Shown here in pieces: positions 18,073 through 27,199 of a DNA stretch of 64,000 bases. Within the stretch, counting starts at the first letter, position 1. Each line of letters opens with the position of its first letter. Where the stretch lies: positions 3,049,484 through 3,113,483 of the forward strand of contig NC_009253.1 in the NCBI RefSeq assembly GCF_000016165.1. Direction: 5' to 3'. The stretch is from Desulforamulus reducens MI-1. Its GTDB lineage: Bacteria; Bacillota; Desulfotomaculia; Desulfotomaculales; Desulfotomaculaceae. Below the pieces are notes generated by a model that made no database searches, had not been told where the DNA came from, and worked only from the letters and a program-made list of their open reading frames with translations. The position numbers and the translations under genes were made by a program.

Positions 18073-18825
18073 ATGATATTAAACGAAAAGACTCAATATA
18101 TACGAGGAATAGAATTAATACGGGAAGAAATAGATTCCTTTAAAAAATATCCTTATTGTTTGCCTGCGGTCAAGACTCTAAGTACATTGGATTTTCACCC
18201 AAGAGTGACATTTATAGTTGGAGAAAATGGGACCGGTAAATCTACTTTACTAGAAGCAATTGCAATTGCCTTTGGTTTTAATCCAGAGGGTGGCACAAAA
18301 AATTTTACTTTTTCAACTAACAATACCCATTCCGATTTACACAAGTGTATTAAGCTGGTTAAGGGGTTCAAAAGACCTGAAGATGGCTTTTTTCTGCGGG
18401 CTGAAAGTTTCTATAATGTTGCCTCAAATATTGACGAACTTGACAAGTCCGGCCTTGGTAATAAAATAATAAACTCTTATGGTGGTCGTTCATTACATGC
18501 CCAATCCCATGGTGAATCCTTTTTTGCCACTTTTATAAATCGTTTTTACGGAAAGGGGCTGTATCTATTAGATGAACCTGAGGCAGCGTTATCACCCTCC
18601 AGGCAAATGGCCCTAATCTCTAGAATTCATGATCTGGTCCAAAAGGCATCTCAATTTATTATTGCCACTCATTCGCCCATTATCATGGCCTACCCGGACG
18701 CCATAATCTTACAATTAAAGGATACCTATGAATTGGTTGAATATACCGAGACAGAGCATTATCAAATCACTCGGCAATTTTTAAACAATACAGAAAGAAT
18801 GTTAAATATATTAATGCAACCATAA
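18073..18825 (+). CDS. AAA/ABC-type ATPase (SMC-like, COG3910 type)
   Basis: 250 residues. Walker A GENGTGKST (about residue 56), an ABC-like signature QSHGESF (about 143), Walker B LYLLDEPEAALS (about 160) and the H-loop THSPI. These place it among the short, soluble ABC-fold ATPases with RecF/SMC-like architecture, often annotated as predicted ATPases. No transporter subunits are nearby. GGGGAGG precedes ATG 18073. Biological role unknown. Confidence 0.85.
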   Translation: MILNEKTQYIRGIELIREEIDSFKKYPYCLPAVKTLSTLDFHPRVTFIVGENGTGKSTLLEAIAIAFGFNPEGGTKNFTFSTNNTHSDLHKCIKLVKGFKRPEDGFFLRAESFYNVASNIDELDKSGLGNKIINSYGGRSLHAQSHGESFFATFINRFYGKGLYLLDEPEAALSPSRQMALISRIHDLVQKASQFIIATHSPIIMAYPDAIILQLKDTYELVEYTETEHYQITRQFLNNTERMLNILMQP

Positions 18826-18856
18826 TTTCCTTCCCTTTTGACAGTATAAAAATTAG

Positions 18857-18950
18857 AAAAACTTGGCTTCGCCAAGTCTTTAGACGTCGGCGGAGCCTTA
18901 GTTTGCCCTTATGCATATCGGAAAGTTTTATACTTTCTGATATGCTAAGA
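18857..18950 (+). repeat. dispersed intergenic repeat, copy A
   Basis: Starts AAAACTTGGCTTCGCC and ends in a hairpin: CTTA-T-GCATATCGGAAAG, loop TTTTATA, CTTTCTGATATGC-TAAG. It lies between convergent genes. Shares the AAAACTTGGCTT start, CCTTAGTT middle and GAAAGTTTTATACTTTC core with copies at 30.7, 33.5 and 40.4 kb. Confidence 0.8.
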
Positions 18951-18986
18951 AAGCCGGGCAGTTAGCCACGACTTTTTATTTTATAT

Positions 18987-19946
18987 TTACTTTATATTAT
19001 AAACCTCTTGAATATCAATAATACCCTTTCTGTATTGATCAACCTCATCTGTTAACTTAAAATTGTTTTTCTTTAATACAACCAGATAGTCTTTAATTTT
19101 TTTACCAAGATCACTTTCTGTATCCATAGCTACATTTAAATAGCTATTTTTTAGTTTTTCATTAAGAAAAGTGGTATCAACGACAAAAGCAGGAGAGTTA
19201 TCCAGTCCATAAATATAGGCAGCTGCATACCACCCATACCATTGTTTTATCTCTTTGTACTTTACAGATTTTGGATAGGACTGTAAGTATTTCTCTGACT
19301 TCACTGCCCTCTTATACACCTCGTCCCAGGAGACATTTAAGCCGGCATCCACAGAGAAGGGGTTTTCAGATTCTATTGCCATAATCTCAAAATAGTCTTT
19401 AATTTCATCCGTAAGGTATTTGCCATATTGTTGATAGGCCATTTCATAGTTAATAATTGGATAAACAGAACCCTCCGGGCAGATAAACTTATAACCCATG
19501 GCTAGATTATCTTCAAATAGTTTTTTAAGGTCTTCATCTTTTAACTGCTGTATGGAGGAAGTAACAAGGCTACCATTTTTAAATGTTAGACTACCTTCTT
19601 GCATACTTTTTAGTAATCTTAGCTCAATCTCGAAAAAACCTTTTTGTCGCTGTTCAAGGTTCTTCTGCTGTACGCTTTCCAAACCCAAAACCATTTGAGA
19701 AGCGTTTTCCTTAGAGACAAGGGAAATGTTTTTGTTAATAAAGTCAATGACTTCTCTTTCAGCACCATTTTCCTGCAGTATTTGATTAAAACCATTCATT
19801 ATTTCATTTTGTTTTGCTTCGGATTGAACACCTACCTCTTGCTTTGTTTCCTTTGGTGCAGGTTGCTTGTTGGCTTGTTCTGTTCCCTTTGAGCAACCTG
19901 TGAAAAGGATGGAGAAAATCATCAATGCAACAAACATTTTCTTCAA
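18987..19946 (-). CDS. hypothetical lipoprotein
   Basis: About 319 residues. Signal peptide with lipobox: KKMFVALMIFSILFTGC, Cys as lipidated residue, then a charged Gln/Lys/Glu-rich linker (about 20-50). The rest is helical, soluble and without a family I recognise. TTG 19946 is preferred as start because AAAGGA lies about 9 nt upstream and it gives a normal signal peptide; GTG 19955 is too close. Expected on the outer face of the membrane. Confidence 0.75.
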   Translation of the reverse strand: MKKMFVALMIFSILFTGCSKGTEQANKQPAPKETKQEVGVQSEAKQNEIMNGFNQILQENGAEREVIDFINKNISLVSKENASQMVLGLESVQQKNLEQRQKGFFEIELRLLKSMQEGSLTFKNGSLVTSSIQQLKDEDLKKLFEDNLAMGYKFICPEGSVYPIINYEMAYQQYGKYLTDEIKDYFEIMAIESENPFSVDAGLNVSWDEVYKRAVKSEKYLQSYPKSVKYKEIKQWYGWYAAAYIYGLDNSPAFVVDTTFLNEKLKNSYLNVAMDTESDLGKKIKDYLVVLKKNNFKLTDEVDQYRKGIIDIQEVYNIK

Positions 19947-20194
19947 ATAATCCACTTCCTTTTAAAGTTGTTATAAATATAAAATATATCTAATTGTAGA
20001 ACGATCCAGGCTCAAAAATCGTAACAAAAAGGTTACAAATTAATATGTTTCCTGTCTTAGCATTTAAATGGTGTTTTTTAACTTTTTTGTAACCCTTTTT
20101 ATCCTCTAACCCTTTATCCTTATCTTATAATTAATTTAGAGTTATTAAGGAGCATTCCTGTAAGGAAATAAAATGGTCTTTGTAAAAGAAAAGC

Positions 20195-20262
20195 ACCTCC
20201 TGTAATATACTGGGTGTCGAGCTATCTAGGCGACCGACCCCTAATTTAATCACACAGGAGGT
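20195..20262 (+). promoter_or_regulatory. stem sequestering the transposase ribosome-binding site
   Basis: ACCTCCTGT (20195-20203) is the exact complement of ACAGGAGGT (20254-20262), which contains the AGGAGG site of the transposase. An RNA read in from outside would fold this stem and mask the site; a transcript starting inside would not. This is a known strategy of insertion sequences. Confidence 0.6.
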
Positions 20263-20270
20263 ACTTCAAA

Positions 20271-21554
20271 ATGAATTATAAACAAAAACAAAGAATTGAG
20301 CAACTCACTGAATCAACTTTAATTATTGGAGCCGATATTGCCAAATCTAAACACGTGGCACGTGCCCAGGATTTTAGGGGTATCGAGTTGGGGAAACGCT
20401 TGGTCTTTGACAACACTAGGGCGGGCTTAACCAAGCTGATGCATTGGATTAGAACCTTGATGGTAGAGCACGGTAAGGATCATGCTCTGGTAGGTATCGA
20501 ACCCACAGGACACTACTGGTTACCAATGGCTGAGTTTTTGCGCAAAGAAGGTGTACCAGTTGTAGTTGTAAATCCGTTGCATGTTAAGAGAAGCAAGGAA
20601 TTAGATGATAACTCGCCCACAAAGAACGACATCAAAGATGCAAGGGTAATTGCCCAATTAGTAAAAGATGGCCGTTACTCAGAACCCAACTTACCCACAG
20701 GTGTCTATGCGGAACTGCGGGTGGGAATGGTTCAAAGGGACCGTCTTAATCAAGACCTTAACCGAGTAAAAGGTAGAATCCACAACTGGCTTGACCGGTA
20801 CTTCCCCGAGTACACAAGTGTTTTCAAAGATTGGGAAGGCAAAGCATCCTTGATGATATTAAATACTTGTCCACTCCCCCGGGAAGTCATCAAAACAGGC
20901 ACAGAGGCAATTGTAACCCTGTGGAAAACTGAGATTAAACGGGCAGTTGGTATAAAAAGAGCTAACAAACTAATGCAGGTTGCTAGAGAATCCATCGGAC
21001 TATCCACAGGGATAGAGTTTGCCCGTCATGAAATAAGGATGCTACTTGAACAATATGACATCCTGTGCAAACAGATGGAAATCCTGATGGAAGCAGTTCA
21101 AGAGTTACTGCAACAAATACCTGGAAGCACAGAAATGATGACCATTCCAGGAGTCGGTTTGGTTACAGTAGCCGGATTTCTTGCAGAAGTAGGCGACTTA
21201 AAAGGATATGAACATGGGCAACAAATCATAAAGTTGGCGGGCCTAAACCTAAAAGAGAACAGTTCTGGTAAACACAAGGGACAATCACGAATCAGTAAAC
21301 GGGGGCGCCCCCGGCTGCGGGCCTTGTTATTTAAGACTGTGTTAGTCATGGTTGCAAAAAACCGAGAGTTTAAGGCCATCCACCAATATTTAATAACAAG
21401 GCATGGAAATCCCTTAAAGAAAAAGCAATCCATAGTTGCCCTCTGTGGAAAATTGATTCGTATTTTGTTCACCATAGGCAGTAAACAAACTCCATATGAC
21501 GCGGAGCAAGTATTAGGCGTTGTACGCCAAGAGCAATTACAGGAAGCTGCTTAA
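20271..21554 (+). CDS. IS110-family transposase (DEDD recombinase)
   Basis: 427 residues. N-terminal RuvC-like domain with GADIAKSKHVA, GIEPTGHYW and SPTKNDIKDARVIA (acidic catalytic residues), then a coiled region and the C-terminal Transposase_20 domain with IPGVGLVTVAGFLAEVGD and GLNLKENSSGKHKGQ containing the serine nucleophile region. Full length and undisrupted, so possibly active. Family members use a bridge RNA encoded in a non-coding end. AGGAGG precedes ATG 20271. Confidence 0.93.
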   Translation: MNYKQKQRIEQLTESTLIIGADIAKSKHVARAQDFRGIELGKRLVFDNTRAGLTKLMHWIRTLMVEHGKDHALVGIEPTGHYWLPMAEFLRKEGVPVVVVNPLHVKRSKELDDNSPTKNDIKDARVIAQLVKDGRYSEPNLPTGVYAELRVGMVQRDRLNQDLNRVKGRIHNWLDRYFPEYTSVFKDWEGKASLMILNTCPLPREVIKTGTEAIVTLWKTEIKRAVGIKRANKLMQVARESIGLSTGIEFARHEIRMLLEQYDILCKQMEILMEAVQELLQQIPGSTEMMTIPGVGLVTVAGFLAEVGDLKGYEHGQQIIKLAGLNLKENSSGKHKGQSRISKRGRPRLRALLFKTVLVMVAKNREFKAIHQYLITRHGNPLKKKQSIVALCGKLIRILFTIGSKQTPYDAEQVLGVVRQEQLQEAA

Positions 21555-21830
21555 AAGGCTATTAAATATTAACACTTATTCACAATGAATTGGATAGACA
21601 AACGAAGCACGGAGAAGCCGGGAACTAATATTTCCATACGGGCATGACCCAGCAAAGGAGCATACCTGGCCTCCACCCCTTGAGAGGTAGAACGAAGGAA
21701 TGTAAGGGCCATATATTGGACCCCGTGAGACGTGGGAGGGTAAACCACAAGGGTACATGTGGAGATCCATTGTGCAACCATAATCTGTAAAATTAGGCGT
21801 AGCCTTTGATTGGCTACACCCCCACCAACC
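21555..21830 (+). ncRNA. candidate bridge-RNA region of the IS110 element
   Basis: About 275 bp without a credible gene between the transposase stop and the right end. It is less AT-rich than surrounding spacers and contains several short complementary segments, including the hairpin at 21799-21817. In IS1111-type members of the family the guide RNA lies in this right-hand end (known for the family); structure here is inferred only. Confidence 0.4.
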
Positions 21831-21949
21831 ATATAATGTAATTTATTTAAAATTATTCCTTTGAACCTTGTTTGTATGTGCTTGAAATTGTAAGAATGAG
21901 TGAGTAAATGAAAGAAAAATTTATTTTATTGAGGGAGGCAGTTTAAATC

Positions 21950-23308
21950 ATGAAAAAAGTTATAACCATTGGAATTGTAGGTGGTTTACTCTTTGCTACC
22001 GCATCCTATGCATTGGCATCCACTAGTCTACCAATGCCCACTGTAAATAAAGTAGCCTTCAGCCAAGCTGAACAAATCCCTGCCATTAACTTTACACCCA
22101 AAATTATAAAAAGCACCAGTGAATCACTGGAATTGGATCTGAAAATACCGATGCTGACGGGCCTAAAAAACATTGAACTTCAGAATAAAATAAACAACTT
22201 AATTTTAAATCAAGCTATGGAGCAAAAAAGCAACCTGGAAAAAGAAGCACTGGAATATGTCCAGGAAGCAAAGAAAGAAGGTTGGCCCATTCGTCCTTAC
22301 CAGTTCCTACTGGATTATACCCTGCTGGAAAAAGAAGACATCCTCTCCTTTGCCGTAAAAAATTATGTCTACACCGGTGGAGCCAACGGCATGTACACCA
22401 TTGATTATTACAACATGGACCTTTCCAAGAACGAGCTTTTTACCCTAAAGGATTTATTCAAAGAAAATGTCAATTATAAAGACTTTCTGAATAAGAAAAT
22501 TAAAAGACAGATTGCAATACAGGAAAAATTTGAGGATAAAACATTTTTTTCTGGTGATATGGGATTTACATCCATCTCTGACTCCCAATCCTTTTATATA
22601 AAAGATGGTCAGCTTGTAATTTGCTTCGGGCTTTATGAAATTGCCCCAAGGTCAACGGGCATTGTGGAAATAAAAGTCCCAGTCAAAGAGCTTAAGGGAT
22701 TGTTAAAGGATCAATACTTTAACTTACTGGGCCTTAATACCGAAGCAGTTTATGAAACAGTCGATGGGTTTATTAAAAAGGAAAATGTTGAGGTATATTT
22801 CCCACAAATTAAAAATTTTAAAGGCCAGTTGATTATGGATTACATAAACCAGGATTTAAAAAATGTCTTAGAACCTGCTATGCGGGAAGCTACGCCTCAG
22901 TCAAAATTAAATGTTGACTATGAAATAACCCGTCAGGATGAGAATATTTTAAGTGTGGTATTTAAGGGAGCCCAACAATGGGAAGGCGGGCAGTACAAAA
23001 TCTTAAAAGCTCAGAATTTTGATTTGAAAACCGGTAACCAAATATCCGCCAAGAATCTGATTAAAAAAGATGAGACCTCACAAAGGGCCATCAATCAGTT
23101 GTTAACAGAAGCTACTAAGAATAACACCTCACTAAAAAAACCCTTTGCTGGTTTTGGAGATTGGATGGGTGTATATTTTACCGATAAAAATTTAGTCTTC
23201 CATTATATAGAGGATGATTCAGCAACGGATTATGTTCAGCTGGAGATTCCCCTAGAGAAGGTACAACCCTATCTTAATACCTCCTTTGGAGAAATGCCCG
23301 TTAGTTAG
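21950..23308 (+). CDS. exported protein with DUF4163/DUF3298-type domains
   Basis: 452 residues with an N-terminal signal peptide (KKVITIGIVGGLLFATASYALA). The mature part holds a DUF4163-like then DUF3298-like pair (about 45-265, with NYVYTGGANGMYT and YEIAPRSTGIVEIKVP), and a second related segment in the C-terminal half (about 270-450, ending VQLEIPLEKVQPYL). Similar domains occur in the extracellular part of anti-sigma factors and in peptidoglycan-associated proteins; no enzymatic residues are evident. Probably secreted or wall-associated. Monocistronic, with a terminator following. Confidence 0.8.
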   Translation: MKKVITIGIVGGLLFATASYALASTSLPMPTVNKVAFSQAEQIPAINFTPKIIKSTSESLELDLKIPMLTGLKNIELQNKINNLILNQAMEQKSNLEKEALEYVQEAKKEGWPIRPYQFLLDYTLLEKEDILSFAVKNYVYTGGANGMYTIDYYNMDLSKNELFTLKDLFKENVNYKDFLNKKIKRQIAIQEKFEDKTFFSGDMGFTSISDSQSFYIKDGQLVICFGLYEIAPRSTGIVEIKVPVKELKGLLKDQYFNLLGLNTEAVYETVDGFIKKENVEVYFPQIKNFKGQLIMDYINQDLKNVLEPAMREATPQSKLNVDYEITRQDENILSVVFKGAQQWEGGQYKILKAQNFDLKTGNQISAKNLIKKDETSQRAINQLLTEATKNNTSLKKPFAGFGDWMGVYFTDKNLVFHYIEDDSATDYVQLEIPLEKVQPYLNTSFGEMPVS

Positions 23309-23339
23309 ACTTAATGATAACCTTTGTTACTTAAATATA

Positions 23340-23366
23340 GAAACCGCCCCAAGGGGCGGTTTCTAT
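23340..23366. terminator. bidirectional terminator
   Basis: AGAAACCGCCCC-AA-GGGGCGGTTTCT with flanking AT tracts, between convergent genes. Confidence 0.85.
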
Positions 23367-24754
23367 ATAGTCTTCAACAGACCCACCACCTGCTCGGCTG
23401 CCTCCATCACCGTTTCCGGCAAAGAGGGATGAGCATGGATAGTTTCGGCCATATCTTCTGCGGTGGCTCCTAGCTTTATGGCCAGGGTTGCCTCCGAGAT
23501 CAGGCTGGTTGCCTGTGGACCCAGGATATGAACACCTAGTATTTTGCCATTTTCCACATCGGCAATAATTTTAACCAGTCCCTTGTTCTCGCCCATGGCC
23601 AGTGCTTTGCCACTGCCGGTAAATTGGGACTTGCCCACAACCACCTGGATACCTTGCTCCTTTGCCTGGGCTTCGGTGATCCCCACCGAGGCCAACTCCG
23701 GTGAAGTGTAAATGCAACTGGGGACTACAGCATAATCCATCTCTTTATGGCCGCCCATGGCGTTTGCTGCGGCCACTATACCCTCGGTGGATGCCACATG
23801 GGCCAACAAAATACCTCCTGTGGCATCCCCAACGGCATAAATATTGGGCACGTTGGTTTCCATATAGGTATTGACCACAATTCTTCCTCTTTCGATTTGA
23901 ATGCCTATTTCTTCTAAGCCAAGGTTTTCCACATTGGGCCTGCGTCCCACCGCTACTAGAACCTTATCAACCCTAAATTCCTGGATGCCCTTTGGTGTAT
24001 CTACATTAACCAAAAGCCCTTCCTCAGAGTTGTTAACTCCAGATACCTTGGCACTGGTGAGAATCGATATTTTTTCCCGTGTCATCAGTTGTTTTAACCC
24101 ATTACTTACTTCTTCATCAGCAAAGGGTAAAATTCTGTCCATTGCCTCAACCAGTGTAACCTTTGCCCCCAGCTTATGATAAATGCTTGCAAATTCTACT
24201 CCAATGGCGCCCCCGCCGATGATTAACAGGCTGCCGGGAACATCACTTAACATCAATGCGTGGTTGCTATTAATGATTTTTTCGCCATCTGTCTCCAACC
24301 CCGGTATAACTGCCGGGCGGGACCCGGTAGCAATGATAATTTTTTGGGTTCTAAGAATCACCTGCTTAGATGGGTTAGAAACCGTTATTTCATTGGCACC
24401 GGTTATTTTTCCCTCTCCTTGGAAAACAGATATTTTACCGCTTTTCATGAGAAACTCAACGCCGGTATTGAGGCGCTTAATCACTGCCTGCTTCCGGTTA
24501 ATAAGTTTTTCTAAAGCTACTTCGGGAACTCCTACTTCCACACCAAAATCCTTTGCCTTTTTAACTGTTTCCAATACTTCCGTGGATTTTAACAATGTCT
24601 TGGTGGGAATGCAGCCCTGATTCAGGCAGGTACCTCCCAAAGCTTCCTTTTCAACCAGAGCTACCCTGCCCCCCAGGGCTGCCGCCCTGGCGGCGGCGGT
24701 ATATCCACCGGGGCCGCCGCCAATGACAACCACATCAAAAGTTTCGTTAGTCAT
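23363..24754 (-). CDS. lpdA: dihydrolipoyl dehydrogenase
   Basis: 463 residues. FAD site VVVIGGGPGGYTAAARAA, redox-active disulfide GGTCLNQGCIPTK, NAD site LLIIGGGAIGVEFASIY, and C-terminal HAHPSLPETVMEA with the catalytic His/Glu pair. It reoxidises the dihydrolipoyl arm of a lipoyl carrier such as GcvH using NAD+. It is third in an operon behind a symporter and an OsmC protein; no oxoacid dehydrogenase E1/E2 genes are present here, and gcvH lies 4.3 kb away beyond the sigma-54 activator. Confidence 0.95.
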   Translation of the reverse strand: MTNETFDVVVIGGGPGGYTAAARAAALGGRVALVEKEALGGTCLNQGCIPTKTLLKSTEVLETVKKAKDFGVEVGVPEVALEKLINRKQAVIKRLNTGVEFLMKSGKISVFQGEGKITGANEITVSNPSKQVILRTQKIIIATGSRPAVIPGLETDGEKIINSNHALMLSDVPGSLLIIGGGAIGVEFASIYHKLGAKVTLVEAMDRILPFADEEVSNGLKQLMTREKISILTSAKVSGVNNSEEGLLVNVDTPKGIQEFRVDKVLVAVGRRPNVENLGLEEIGIQIERGRIVVNTYMETNVPNIYAVGDATGGILLAHVASTEGIVAAANAMGGHKEMDYAVVPSCIYTSPELASVGITEAQAKEQGIQVVVGKSQFTGSGKALAMGENKGLVKIIADVENGKILGVHILGPQATSLISEATLAIKLGATAEDMAETIHAHPSLPETVMEAAEQVVGLLKTI

Positions 24755-24781
24755 CTAACCAATAAGCCTCCTTTGGGTCTG

Positions 24782-25234
24782 TTAGTTGGCATCCTGCTTG
24801 GGTTGATATTCATGCACGGTGCCATTGATCTCAAAGGAATAGGTGATTTTTGCCACTTTATTCATCATGTTAGCTGCCGAACAATAGACCTGCTCCGCCA
24901 GTTGCAGGGCCTTGTTTACTTTCTCCACAGGGACATTTTCACCTGTAAAGCGATAGATGACCTGAATGTCTCCAAAAACCTTGGGATGATCTTCAACTCT
25001 GTTACCTGTCACTTCTATTTTTAGCTCGTCAAAGGTCACTCGCATTTTATTGAGAATATGGGTAACTTCAATCCCTGTGCAACCACCCAGAGACATTAAC
25101 ATTAACTCCATCGGTCTTACCCCTTGGCCCTGACCACCATATATTTCTGCTGCATCCATGGGAATTGCTATACCGCTATCATCGGCACCTACAAATTTCA
25201 TATTTCCTTCCCAGTTAATATGAACTTTCGACAT
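24782..25234 (-). CDS. OsmC family protein
   Basis: 150 residues. The two family cysteines are seen in LMSLGGCTGIEV (about 54) and EQVYCSAANMMNK (about 117). OsmC/Ohr proteins reduce organic hydroperoxides; in several of them a lipoyl-protein plus dihydrolipoyl dehydrogenase re-reduces the thiols (family knowledge). That makes its position next to lpdA and in one regulon with gcvH meaningful. AAAGGAGAGG precedes ATG 25234. Confidence 0.9.
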   Translation of the reverse strand: MSKVHINWEGNMKFVGADDSGIAIPMDAAEIYGGQGQGVRPMELMLMSLGGCTGIEVTHILNKMRVTFDELKIEVTGNRVEDHPKVFGDIQVIYRFTGENVPVEKVNKALQLAEQVYCSAANMMNKVAKITYSFEINGTVHEYQPKQDAN

Positions 25235-25270
25235 ATGTGTCCTCTCCTTTTATGCCAAATTTTTATGAAC

Positions 25271-26902
25271 TTAAGCTTCTTGGGTTTTCAGAGATTTTAC
25301 TGAACTTTTATCTTCGATGGGTGATGTTACAGATATGGTCATGATGAAGATACCGGCCACAACCGTGAAGCATGCCAGGCCCAGTAAACCTTTGGTAAAT
25401 AACCAATTGAAGGCAGTTGCAATGGATATAAGAGACAGACCGCCAAGGGCAACTGCTACCATTGCTACATTTTTGCGCACTGTAGTAAGCTCACCGCCTA
25501 CCCTAAATTTGCCGGATTGCTCCACTAGGGTAACCACTAGCATGGTAAGCATATTTAAGGACATACCAAAGAATACAGGGTGAACATTTAAGTAGAACTT
25601 AGCAGGATCCCAGTTACCCAGGGCATACCAGCTTAGGCCTGAGACGAAGCCCACTGCCAGGGAAAGGGATGCAGCCCGTTTGGTAGCCAGTGGCCAGAAG
25701 AGTGCTGCAACCACCGGGGCAAAGGTGGCACCATTGCGCAGGGTCCAGGCAAATACATTCCACCAGGCAGCCTGCTCGCTGCGCAGGTAGCCCAGAATAA
25801 TCATGAGGGCTGTCAGAATAACCAGCGACCACTTTGTATAAGTTACTTTTTGCGTGTCAGTAAGGCTCGGGTTAATGGCCCCGGTTACGTCACGACCTAA
25901 ACTGGTGGAACCAGAGAACTGGCAGGAAGCCCCCCAACCCAGGGCGCAGGACCAAATGCCCAGGAAGAACAAACCAACCAGCGGCGCCGGTAAAACCGTT
26001 GCCATATATTGTGGAACGGCCACCATGCCACGGGCACCATCCGGTACAACGGCTGCAGCAGCCAGACCGAAAAGAACACCAAAGAAAACAAAGAAAATGT
26101 TTGCTCCAAAGGCCATCAGCATGCCTTTACGTCCTTCTTCTGGTGTCCGGCAGGACAGGGCCATTTGGAATGCAGCCTGAGCCAGTAATACGTTAATCAT
26201 GAAGGTTGCAAACCAGGAAATAATCACCTGCAGCCCCACCGCTGTGCTATCAAACATAGCAGGCTTAACCTCTGCCAGGTGCCTTAATCCTTCAATGCCA
26301 GGGTTAATGAAAAAGGCTGTTACACCAATAATAAACATCAGAAAGAACATAATGGCGTTAGCGGTTTGTGTCATAACAACCGACCACATGCCGCCGGCCT
26401 GCAGGTAAATCAAAAGCAAGATCGCCACAAAGGCAACAGATGTGGTAATGGGAATATTGGTGAATGCACTAACCGCCGAAGCAAAGGACAATGCTGTGGC
26501 CACGGACCACATGGGGAAGGTAAAGGCCGTAATGGTGCCGGCCACTCCCATTGCCATACGACCAAAGGAATCGCCAATCAAACCACTTACCGTAACCATC
26601 ATGCGTTTACGGAAGGTTCCAATTAGAAGAATTGCAATAATAAGGACGTGCAACATCTCCGCTACACCGTACCAACCTGCAGAAATCCCTTTTAGATAAG
26701 ATAATTCCATAATGGAAATAAAAGATGAACCTGAAAATAAGCCCGTTATACAAACAAATACCATCCAGGGTTTAAAGTTACGTCCACCAACCCAGTAGCT
26801 TTCACCACTGGTGGCTTTTTTTCTTACTATGTTTCCTAGAATAATCAGGATGGCTGTATAGGCCACTGCCAGCCCGATTATCCAAGCCCCATAAGCACTC
26901 AT
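25271..26902 (-). CDS. sodium:solute symporter (SSS family)
   Basis: About 543 residues with roughly 13 hydrophobic helices, starting AYGAWIIGLAVAYTAILIILG. The SSS pattern is seen in the VTGLFSGSSFISIMELSY region and GWGASCQFSGSTSLGRDV. Substrate not predictable (family members carry proline, acetate, pantothenate, sugars and others). First gene of an operon with osmC-type and lpdA genes and directly downstream of a perfect sigma-54 promoter. Start ATG 26902 lies 8 nt after GGAGG. Confidence 0.88.
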   Translation of the reverse strand: MSAYGAWIIGLAVAYTAILIILGNIVRKKATSGESYWVGGRNFKPWMVFVCITGLFSGSSFISIMELSYLKGISAGWYGVAEMLHVLIIAILLIGTFRKRMMVTVSGLIGDSFGRMAMGVAGTITAFTFPMWSVATALSFASAVSAFTNIPITTSVAFVAILLLIYLQAGGMWSVVMTQTANAIMFFLMFIIGVTAFFINPGIEGLRHLAEVKPAMFDSTAVGLQVIISWFATFMINVLLAQAAFQMALSCRTPEEGRKGMLMAFGANIFFVFFGVLFGLAAAAVVPDGARGMVAVPQYMATVLPAPLVGLFFLGIWSCALGWGASCQFSGSTSLGRDVTGAINPSLTDTQKVTYTKWSLVILTALMIILGYLRSEQAAWWNVFAWTLRNGATFAPVVAALFWPLATKRAASLSLAVGFVSGLSWYALGNWDPAKFYLNVHPVFFGMSLNMLTMLVVTLVEQSGKFRVGGELTTVRKNVAMVAVALGGLSLISIATAFNWLFTKGLLGLACFTVVAGIFIMTISVTSPIEDKSSVKSLKTQEA

Positions 26903-27019
26903 AGCATCTTCCTCCTTCAATTGTTAGTTTCTCAAAAGTCTTAACTAGTAATCTCTTATTATTACCCTACCACCGCCCCATGACACAGGTTTAGCGCGCT
27001 TGTTCTAGTTATTACTTTT

Positions 27020-27034
27020 GCAATGATCGTGCCA
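27020..27034 (-). promoter_or_regulatory. sigma-54 promoter of the symporter operon
   Basis: Minus strand TGGCACG-ATCA-TTGCA: -24 GG at 27033-27032 and -12 GC at 27021-27020, 10 nt apart, an essentially perfect consensus. About 120 bp before the symporter start. Confidence 0.9.
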
Positions 27035-27065
27035 ATGCCTAAATCCCCTAATAACCTATGACATC

Positions 27066-27102
27066 AAAAAAGCATGGTGTTGTAATGCACCATGCTTTTT
27101 TG
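27066..27102. promoter_or_regulatory. activator site S1 within a long palindrome
   Basis: TGGTGTT-GTAA-TGCACCA at 27075-27092, centred about 51 bp upstream of the -24 element. It sits inside a longer palindrome (AAAAAGCATGGTG ... CACCATGCTTTTT) which could also terminate transcription from the activator gene. Confidence 0.7.
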
Positions 27103-27153
27103 ATGTCGTATATAGGACGTAGCCAAAAACCTTTTATTCCATTTGTCACAAGC

Positions 27154-27171
27154 TGGTACATTTTTGTACCA
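27154..27171. promoter_or_regulatory. activator site S2
   Basis: TGGTACA-TTTT-TGTACCA, perfect palindrome with the same 7-4-7 layout as S1, S3 and S4; about 130 bp upstream of the symporter -24 element. Confidence 0.7.
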
Positions 27172-27199
27172 GCTTGGATTGATTCCGCACCACCATAAG

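Larger units (their letters stand above)
20195..21830 (+). mobile_element. IS110-family insertion sequence (limits approximate)
   Basis: Contains one transposase gene flanked by about 75 bp on the left and about 280 bp of structured, GC-richer non-coding sequence on the right. GGGTGT-C-G (20212-20219) and, inverted, C-T-ACACCC (21814-21821) could be subterminal inverted repeats of the IS1111 subgroup. A hairpin GTAGCC/GGCTAC sits at 21799-21817. Exact ends and target sequence cannot be set from one copy. Confidence 0.7.

Noticed and set aside
21569-21832. Open frames on the minus strand behind the IS110 transposase
   Set aside because: No ribosome-binding site, odd composition and overlap with the structured right end of the element; better explained as non-coding RNA.
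27148-27177. AAGCTGGTACA/TGTACCAGCTT as terminator of the sigma-54 activator gene
   Set aside because: No U-tract follows; it matches the spacing and half-sites of the other three activator sites, so a binding site is preferred.
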